From Treponema sp. UBA4873 (GTDB taxonomy: Bacteria; Spirochaetota; Spirochaetia; Treponematales; Treponemataceae), in NCBI GenBank assembly GCA_002399405.1, contig DHDP01000001.1, forward strand, positions 231,983 through 295,982: a DNA stretch of 64,000 nucleotides. Reading direction: 5' to 3'. Made by a program: the position numbers and the translations under genes. Position 1 is the first letter of the stretch; each line of letters starts with the position of its first letter. Shown one piece after another: positions 58,506-64,000 of this stretch. A model generated the notes under the pieces. It ran no database searches and was not told the DNA's origin. It was given only the letters and a program-made list of their open reading frames with translations.

Positions 58506-59612
58506 TTACGCTTTTTGTGCCTCACGTGTGCCGCTTGAAGCGTGAGCGCCGCGGCAGGTTTTCATCGCATACAGCAGATCGACGAGGCCGTCGTGATAGT
58601 CGATGAACGTACCGTCCGCAATCATCTTCTTGATTTCTTCTTTTGATGCGTATTTTACGTTCTGTACTTCGTCTTTCTGCAGCACGACAGCGCTGAGAGC
58701 TATGTCTTTTTCAATAAGGTAATAGTCGTCGAATCCGTCCGAAAAATTTACGGTGAGATACGGCGCGCCGTCGAGTGCAAGCGCAATGCCCAGTTCTTCC
58801 CGGAGTTCGCGCCCGGCTCCCTGTCTGCTTGTCTCGCCCGCGACAACGTGACCTCCGAGCGTAAAATCCCACTTGCCGGGCCATCCTTTTTTGCCCTGTG
58901 CGCGCTGCTGGATGAGCATATTGCCGTGACTGTCGAAGACGCACACGTGGACAACGATATGGTAATCGCCCGGTCTGTTCGGCGTACCGCGTATCATCGT
59001 GCGTCCGGTCGGGAATCTGTTCACGTCGTAGATATCCCATTCCTCCGCAGACGGGGGCAGCGCAGTTTCGCTTACGTGGATACCGATCAGCTTTTCCATC
59101 CAGATCATGTCGTACCATAAACCGAACTTATATCCGCACTTGGAGAATTTTCCGATTGTTCTGAAACCGCAGTGCGTATGGAAGAGGGGGCTCGCGTTCG
59201 TAAGATAGCTGTCCGCAGCGCGCGGAGAAGTTGCAATGCACGCGTACAGGTTCAGTATTCCCTGCTTTTTCAGTTTTTCTTCTATCAGCTGATACAGCGA
59301 CGTTCCGAGTCCTCTTCCGCGGCAGTCTTCCCGCAGATATACGGACAGCTCAACGCTGCGCTCATACGCTTTCCTTGCTTTGAACGCCGACGCGTACACG
59401 TATCCGTCGATTCTGCCGGAACTGTTTACCGCGGCAATATACGGATATGCGGACAGCGTGCTGCTGATGCGCGAACGGAATTCTTCAACTGAGGGAACGT
59501 CGTATTCAAAAGAGACTGCGGTGTGCAGCACGTACGGTGCGTATATTTCAAGCAGCTGCCCGGCATCGCCGGGGGAAACCTGCCGGAACGTATATTCGTC
59601 TTTTTCTGTCAT
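58506..59612 (-). CDS. GNAT acetyltransferase-Nudix hydrolase fusion
   Basis: A 368-residue fusion. Residues 1-~170 are a phosphinothricin-acetyltransferase-like GNAT domain (YEVFRQ-like start YTFRQVSPGDAG, LREDCRGRGLGTSLYQLIEE with the acetyl-CoA loop, and GFRTIGKFSKCGYKFGLWYD). Residues ~190-360 are a Nudix domain with a complete box: Gly254, Glu260, then RELREELGI at 268-276. The Nudix half resembles the isopentenyl-diphosphate-isomerase-like/YfcD hydrolases. ATG 59612 is chosen; an in-frame start at 59687 lacks support. TATAAT (complement 59620-59625) ends 7 bases before it, consistent with a leaderless mRNA. The joint role is unknown. Confidence 0.85.
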   Translation of the reverse strand: MTEKDEYTFRQVSPGDAGQLLEIYAPYVLHTAVSFEYDVPSVEEFRSRISSTLSAYPYIAAVNSSGRIDGYVYASAFKARKAYERSVELSVYLREDCRGRGLGTSLYQLIEEKLKKQGILNLYACIATSPRAADSYLTNASPLFHTHCGFRTIGKFSKCGYKFGLWYDMIWMEKLIGIHVSETALPPSAEEWDIYDVNRFPTGRTMIRGTPNRPGDYHIVVHVCVFDSHGNMLIQQRAQGKKGWPGKWDFTLGGHVVAGETSRQGAGRELREELGIALALDGAPYLTVNFSDGFDDYYLIEKDIALSAVVLQKDEVQNVKYASKEEIKKMIADGTFIDYHDGLVDLLYAMKTCRGAHASSGTREAQKA

Positions 59613-59846
59613 GACGGTAATTATAGCGGTTGTGCGGCGCCTTTGGAACAGTTTTGTCCGCGGTCCGCAATTGATTTTCCGGTGCATATTTGATATATTT
59701 CAGGCTGCGATGTTACGTTTGTGATGACCCACAGCCGATTCCCCTCCGGAACGGCATTACCATCGTGCTACGGCACCGTGCGTATCAGCATCAACGAGTA
59801 TATCAACCCCAAAAAAATTTTCTCATTTACTCCAAGGGAGGTTGTT

Positions 59847-60986
59847 ATGAACAAATACTTTAAACGGTATTTTGTCGATGCGTTCGGAGGGATGTCGCTC
59901 GGATTGTTTTCCACGCTTATCATCGGACTGATTATTAAACAGATCGGCGGATTTTTCCCCGGCGCTTCCGGTCTGAACATTGTCGACGGCGCGTATACGT
60001 GTTCGCGCGGATACGCCGCCCTCGTATATACCGGCCGCTTCATGGTGTGCATCGGGCAGATGCTCACCGTTCTTACAGGCGCCGGAATCGCAGCCGGCGT
60101 CGCGCATTCGCTCGGTGCGCCGAAGCTTGCAATCTACGGAAGTCTGCTTACGGGAACGGTTGGCGCTTATTCGACGAAATTCATCGCGGCGATTACGTAC
60201 AAATCGGCCGCGTTCATCACCGAAGGCGGAGCCGTTCTTATGGCCGGACCGGGCGATCCGCTCTCCGCATTCGTGGCGGCGCTCGTCGGAGCCGAACTCG
60301 GACGACTTGTAGCCGGGAAGACGAAAGTCGACATCATCGTCGTTCCTGCCGTTACCGTGCTTTCAGGATGCGCCGCCGCCGTTCTGTTCGGACCGGCTCT
60401 TGCCTCCGCGTCGCTGTGGCTCGGCAGCGCGATTCAGAAAGCGACCGAGCTTCAGCCGTTCTGGATGGGAATTGTGCTTTCCGTCGTCATGGGTATGATT
60501 CTTACGCTGCCGATAAGTTCCGCCGCGCTTGCAATCATCCTCGGACTGACGGGAATTGCCGGAGGAGCCGCAACGGCCGGCTGCAGCGCGCAGATGATAG
60601 GCTTTGCAGTCATCAGCTTCAGAGACAACGGTCTCAACGGCTTTTTTGCGCAGGGAATCGGTACATCCATGCTCCAGATTCCGAATATCTGCAGAAATCC
60701 GCTTATCTGGATTCCGCCGACGCTCGCTTCGGCAATTACGGGTCCCATCGCGTCGTGCGTGTTCAAAATGCAGACGCTTCCCGCAGGCGCCGGAATGGGT
60801 ACGAGCGGACTTGTCGGCCAGATAATGACGTATCAGGCTATGGCCGGAACGCAGAGCACTGCGCTCATTATCATAAAGATGATTATCATCGACGTCGTAC
60901 TGCCGGGAATTCTTTCGTATGTGATTTATGCATTCATGAGAAAGCGCGGACTCATAAAGGACGGCGACATGAAGCTCGAATCATAA
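59847..60986 (+). CDS. PTS EIIC-like membrane protein (PF13303-type)
   Basis: A 379-residue inner-membrane protein with about ten helices. It matches the EIIC_2 group of phosphotransferase-related permeases, which carry no EIIA or EIIB domain: FGGMSLGLFSTLIIGLIIKQ near the start, PKLAIYGSLLTGTVGAYSTK, AGAGMGTSGLVGQIMTYQAM and a basic C-terminus. It lacks phosphorylation motifs and the usual PTS partners, so transport without phosphorylation or a regulatory role is possible. GGGAGG precedes ATG 59847; an in-frame start at 59721 is unsupported. A hairpin-containing 74-base gap links it to nhaC. Confidence 0.8.
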   Translation: MNKYFKRYFVDAFGGMSLGLFSTLIIGLIIKQIGGFFPGASGLNIVDGAYTCSRGYAALVYTGRFMVCIGQMLTVLTGAGIAAGVAHSLGAPKLAIYGSLLTGTVGAYSTKFIAAITYKSAAFITEGGAVLMAGPGDPLSAFVAALVGAELGRLVAGKTKVDIIVVPAVTVLSGCAAAVLFGPALASASLWLGSAIQKATELQPFWMGIVLSVVMGMILTLPISSAALAIILGLTGIAGGAATAGCSAQMIGFAVISFRDNGLNGFFAQGIGTSMLQIPNICRNPLIWIPPTLASAITGPIASCVFKMQTLPAGAGMGTSGLVGQIMTYQAMAGTQSTALIIIKMIIIDVVLPGILSYVIYAFMRKRGLIKDGDMKLES

Positions 60987-61009
60987 AAACAATTTTCAAA
61001 CGATATATT

Positions 61010-61057
61010 CCGTGGTAGAATATGACATTCATTGTTTTACCACGGAGGCTTTTTTTT
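61010..61057 (+). promoter_or_regulatory. hairpin covering the nhaC ribosome site
   Basis: CCGTGGTA (61010-61017) pairs with TACCACGG (61038-61045); AGGC and eight T follow, so the structure is a plausible terminator for the preceding gene. Part of the GGAGG that serves nhaC (61044-61048) lies in or touching the 3' arm, so the same hairpin can also hide the ribosome site. Confidence 0.65.
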
Positions 61058-61060
61058 AAA

Positions 61061-62674
61061 ATGACCAGTTTCGGAATATGGGGGATTATTCCTCCGCTCC
61101 TGACGATTATCCTCGCTTTTGTTACAAAGGACGTCATCGTATCGTTGTTCCTCGGAATTCTTTCCGGAACGCTTATTGTTGCAGGCGGAAATCCCGCACT
61201 TGCGGTTATGAACCTTACGGATGCGCTTGCCCGTTCGCTTGCCGACGGCTGGAACATCCGTATTTTTCTGTTCTGCGCGCTGCTCGGCGGGCTCGTCGGC
61301 ATGCTTTCAAAAACGGGCGCTGCCGGCGCGTTCGGCCGGTGGGCGTCGTCTAAACTGAAGACGAGCAAAGGTTCCCAGATAATGTCGTTCATTTTCGGAC
61401 TTATTATTTTTATAGACGACTATTTCAATTCTCTTACAGTCGGAACGATTATGCGTCCGATCTGCGACAAAACGAAGGTCTCCCGCGCAAAACTCGCGTA
61501 CATTCTCGATTCAACTGCGGCTCCCGTGTGCATCATAGCTCCGATTTCAAGCTGGGTCGTTACGGTCATGTCGATAGTAAAAGGCTCGGAGGGATTTGAC
61601 GCTCTCGGAATGACGCCGTTTGAATTTTTCATCCGTTCGATTCCGTACAACCTGTATGCGATCGGTACGCTCGTTCTCGTTCTTGCACTCATAGTCACGG
61701 GGCGCGAATTCGGCCCGATGAAAGCCTCCGAAGAGCTTGCAAAAACGGGAAAACTGTACAACGAAGAAAAATACGGCCCCGTCTCGGGCGAAGTGGAGAA
61801 CGACGTGAACGACAGGGCCAGACCGGTCGACATGCTTTTCCCGATTCTGTTTCTCATTGCCGCAGCGCTCGTTTTTTTCCCGGTAACGACGTGGAAGAAT
61901 TCCGTGGACGGAAAGGAAATTACGTCGTTTGCGCAGGCCTTTCACACAATCGGACTCGGCGACGCGTTCAAAGACACCGACGCCTCTGTCGCACTTTTCT
62001 ACGCGATTATCTTTACGATTGCGGCGACGTATATTTATTATATGGCGCGGGGGCTCATGAAACTGAGCACGGCGGGCGAAGCGCTCCGCGACGGAATCAA
62101 ATCAATGGTTCCGGCGCTCATAATTCTTGCAATGGCATGGACGATCGGCGGCATTATTAAATCGTCGCCGGCGGACGGTGGTCTGGGGCTCGGCGCGTAT
62201 CTTTCCGAACTCGTCGTAAGGGGGAATTTCCCGCTTGCGTTCATTCCCGCAATCGTGTTTGCGCTTTCGGCCCTTATTTCCTTCGCGACGGGCACGAGCT
62301 GGGGGACGTTCGGTATTATGATTCCGCTCGTCATGCCGATTGCAGTCGGTCTTGCCCGTGCGAAAGGGCTTGATCCGGGAGCGCTCGTGAATTCCTCGAT
62401 GATTTGTACGGCCGGCGTTGTCGGCGGTGCTGTTTTCGGCGACCATGCGTCTCCGATTTCCGACACGACGATTCTGTCGTCGACGGGCGCGGGCTGTCCG
62501 CACCTTGAACACGTCGCGACACAGATGCCGTACGCGGTCTTTGTGGCAGTCAGCTCGCTTATCGGTTTCTTCTTCGGCGGTCTGTTTATGAACATGATCG
62601 TCGCGTGGATCGTATTTGCCGTCGTACTCGCTCTCGGCCTTGTGCTTCTGCCGGGAACGGTGAAATCGGAATAA
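61061..62674 (+). CDS. nhaC: Na+/H+ antiporter of the NhaC family
   Basis: A 537-residue antiporter with about twelve to thirteen helices, exporting Na+ in exchange for protons. Family segments include IFIDDYFNSLTVGTIMRPIC (the Asp-Asp pair lies in the ion path), DSTAAPVCIIAPISSWVV, ISFATGTSWGTFGIMIPLVM and GDHASPISDTTILSSTGAG. A soluble loop of about 70 residues interrupts the middle. ATG 61061, with GGAGG about 12 bases upstream, is chosen; an in-frame ATG at 61022 lies inside the leader hairpin. Na+/malate-lactate and Na+/lysine antiporters share this family, so the co-ion is an inference. Na+ export fits the sodium-coupled genes elsewhere. Confidence 0.92.
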   Translation: MTSFGIWGIIPPLLTIILAFVTKDVIVSLFLGILSGTLIVAGGNPALAVMNLTDALARSLADGWNIRIFLFCALLGGLVGMLSKTGAAGAFGRWASSKLKTSKGSQIMSFIFGLIIFIDDYFNSLTVGTIMRPICDKTKVSRAKLAYILDSTAAPVCIIAPISSWVVTVMSIVKGSEGFDALGMTPFEFFIRSIPYNLYAIGTLVLVLALIVTGREFGPMKASEELAKTGKLYNEEKYGPVSGEVENDVNDRARPVDMLFPILFLIAAALVFFPVTTWKNSVDGKEITSFAQAFHTIGLGDAFKDTDASVALFYAIIFTIAATYIYYMARGLMKLSTAGEALRDGIKSMVPALIILAMAWTIGGIIKSSPADGGLGLGAYLSELVVRGNFPLAFIPAIVFALSALISFATGTSWGTFGIMIPLVMPIAVGLARAKGLDPGALVNSSMICTAGVVGGAVFGDHASPISDTTILSSTGAGCPHLEHVATQMPYAVFVAVSSLIGFFFGGLFMNMIVAWIVFAVVLALGLVLLPGTVKSE

Positions 62675-62684
62675 AGTGACGATG

Positions 62685-62727
62685 TGCGGAGTCCCGGAGC
62701 AGCTGAATCGTTGTCCGGGGCTCCGCA
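62685..62727. terminator. hairpin between nhaC and manC
   Basis: TGCGGAGTCCCGGA (62685-62698) pairs with TCCGGGGCTCCGCA (62714-62727), one wobble or mismatch, between two convergent stop codons. The T tract is weak, so termination is probable rather than certain. Confidence 0.7.
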
Positions 62728-62731
62728 TGAT

Positions 62732-63781
62732 TTATTTTAAAAAACTTTCCGCCGCTTTTTTTACTTCCTGCACATACTGCTTGTCCGCAATTAATAATCC
62801 GTCCTTCGATTCGATTACGACGCAGTTCTTTATGCCGAGAAGGGCAACCGGTCTGTCGTCTTCCGTGTGAATCATGTTGCCGGATGCGTCCTTGAAGAAC
62901 GTTATGTTGTTCGTAACGTTTTCGTGGTTGTCCTTATGGGAAAGTTCCCAGACCATATCCCACGAGCCGACGTCGCTCCATCCCGCGTTGAGGGGAATGA
63001 CGACCGCGTTCTTCGTGCGCTCCATGACGGCGTAGTCGATTGAATTGCCTTTTATCGATTCAAAGCTTTTTCTGTCGAGCCTGATTGATTCGTCCGTGCG
63101 GACGGCTTCCGCGTATGCGTCCTTTACGTGTGCGAGCATTTCCGGTTCCATATCCTGCATTTCCTCGAGAAGCAGGCCTGCGGGAATTGCGAACATGCCG
63201 CTGTTCCAGAAATAATTTTTTGCCGCGACATACCGTTCCGCAGTGGCCGCGTCGGGTTTTTCCTTGAACGCTTCGACTGCCAGTACGCCTGAATCGTCCG
63301 CAGCTGCGGTTTCAATATAGCCGTATCCTGTTTCCGGACGTGTCGGCACTATGCCGAACAGCGCGTATTTTCCGCCTGCCGCCGCGTCGCGTGCGGCGGT
63401 GACAGCTTTTTGAAACGCCGGGATATCGAGTATTGTGTGATCGGAAGCAAGAACAAGCATGAGTCCGTCTTTCTCGTTTTCCATGCAGTAAAGAGCGGCC
63501 GCGGCAATTGCGGGCGCGGTGTTTCGTCCTGCCGGCTCAAGCATGACCTGACGGCCGAGCCTGTTTATCGCTTTCAGCTGGGAACGCACGAGCGGAAGAT
63601 GTTTTTCGTTGCAGATTACAAGCGGCTGAGACATAAAATCGAGTCCGTCAAGTCTGGTGATTGTCTGCTGAATCATGGTACGGTCGGGGTCCATGAGCGG
63701 AAGAAACTGTTTCGGTACGTCCGGCGTGGAAAGCGGCCAAAGACGGGTGCCCGATCCTCCCGAAAGAATGACAGGAAGCAT
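62732..63781 (-). CDS. manC: mannose-1-phosphate guanylyltransferase
   Basis: This enzyme joins mannose-1-phosphate and GTP to GDP-mannose, the donor for mannose- and fucose-containing surface glycans. The 349 residues begin LPVILSGGSGTRLWPLS (GGSGTRLWP is the nucleotidyltransferase signature), with LEPAGRNTAPAIAAAAL (~81-97), ASDHTI, FKEKPDA and WNSGMF. It is the shorter form without the phosphomannose-isomerase domain. The protein starts at 63781 with GGAGG-like AGGTTATTTC upstream. It is the likely user of mannose-1-phosphate; the GH130 enzyme in the same window makes that compound. Confidence 0.94.
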   Translation of the reverse strand: MLPVILSGGSGTRLWPLSTPDVPKQFLPLMDPDRTMIQQTITRLDGLDFMSQPLVICNEKHLPLVRSQLKAINRLGRQVMLEPAGRNTAPAIAAAALYCMENEKDGLMLVLASDHTILDIPAFQKAVTAARDAAAGGKYALFGIVPTRPETGYGYIETAAADDSGVLAVEAFKEKPDAATAERYVAAKNYFWNSGMFAIPAGLLLEEMQDMEPEMLAHVKDAYAEAVRTDESIRLDRKSFESIKGNSIDYAVMERTKNAVVIPLNAGWSDVGSWDMVWELSHKDNHENVTNNITFFKDASGNMIHTEDDRPVALLGIKNCVVIESKDGLLIADKQYVQEVKKAAESFLK

Positions 63782-63901
63782 GAGAAATAACCTCCAAAAT
63801 ATGATGCGTTCAGTTTATAGCGGACAGCCGCATTTGTCCATAAACCTGATTTCTATGCTTTTTGATAAAACAAAAATAGAGAAAGTCTCAAGACACGTAT
63901 G

Positions 63902-63929
63902 TTGAAAACGTAAAAAGACAAGATATAAT
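63902..63929 (+). promoter_or_regulatory. promoter of the gene entering the right edge (leaderless)
   Basis: TTGAAA (63902-63907) and TATAAT (63924-63929), 16 apart; the -10 box ends seven bases before the ATG and no ribosome site is seen. Confidence 0.6.
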
Positions 63930-63936
63930 TAAAATT

Positions 63937-64000
63937 ATGTGGGTATCAATAGCTCTCGCTTTCGTGAGCAGTGTTTTCCTCATGCCTGTCATCATAAAAA
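63937..64000 (+). CDS. 5' end of a membrane protein, cut by window edge (possibly WecA/MraY-type transferase)
   Basis: ATG 63937 opens a frame of 21 codons to the window end, starting MWVSIALAFVSSVFLMPVII. The peptide is a single hydrophobic helix with a Pro in the sequence MPVII, which is how polyprenyl-phosphate GlcNAc-1-phosphate transferases (WecA/MraY) often begin; that would fit a surface-glycan gene next to manC, but too little is visible to be sure. Confidence 0.45.
   Translation, partial: MWVSIALAFVSSVFLMPVIIK

Noticed and set aside
59999..61018. 339-codon plus-strand frame within the EIIC-like gene
   Set aside because: Extreme Arg content and complete overlap with a well-supported membrane protein gene in another frame.

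Overview
The window looks like the chromosome of an anaerobic, host-associated spirochaete, most probably a Treponema of roughly 50% G+C. The grounds are a P13-type spirochaetal porin, FabV-type enoyl reductase, pyruvate:ferredoxin oxidoreductase (NifJ), [FeFe]-hydrogenase maturase HydE, parts of a Na+-translocating decarboxylase, spirochaete-style lipoproteins and a large chemoreceptor. The species assignment is recollection and inference; no database was searched. Genes are dense, on both strands, and every large one is intact except the two cut by the window ends.

Layout. 1-4.5 kb: end of a GNAT acetyltransferase, a DUF1848 protein, an exported hypothetical, then a run of a 43-residue membrane microprotein, secF, oadG and oadB. 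4.6-8.2 kb: two MATE exporters around a metallo-beta-lactamase-fold hydrolase. 8.4-12.8 kb: acyl-CoA synthetase, fabF and fabV (lipid and acyl metabolism) with two strong palindromes in the control regions. 12.8-16 kb: rsmE, a cluster of palindromic repeat elements and a secreted repeat-rich (beta-helix-like) protein. 16-24.2 kb: M29 aminopeptidase, chemoreceptor, nifJ, hydE. 24.4-33 kb: a carbohydrate locus (CUT1 binding protein, two permeases, GH31 glycosidase, YesM/YesN-type two-component system). 33-44.4 kb: tRNA-Cys, trxB-nagZ, threonine aldolase, P13 porin, putP, GNAT-UPF0210, GH18-ModF-like pairs. 44.5-50 kb: a second CUT1 locus with a GH130 mannosylglucose phosphorylase and a convergent LacI regulator. 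50-54 kb: a PF04392-type ABC importer whose binding protein is split from its permease/ATPase genes by an opposed DUF3298 lipoprotein gene. 54-58.5 kb: repeats, small lipoproteins and an OmpR-type two-component system led by a secreted repeat protein. 58.5-64 kb: GNAT-Nudix fusion, PTS-EIIC-like membrane protein, NhaC antiporter, mannose-1-phosphate guanylyltransferase and the start of a gene running off the end.

How the genes fit together. Two glycan-import loci feed sugars inward, each with its own enzyme and regulator but no ATPase gene, so a shared ATPase elsewhere is likely. NifJ and HydE fit a fermentative, hydrogen-producing energy metabolism; OadB/OadG, PutP and NhaC point to a sodium-coupled membrane. 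The most unusual signals are non-coding: a family of at least four related palindromic elements, a five-unit 23-bp tandem repeat, a perfect 22-bp inverted repeat in front of fabF, and many genes with a -10-like hexamer only 6-10 bases before the start codon and no Shine-Dalgarno sequence, as expected of leaderless mRNAs.
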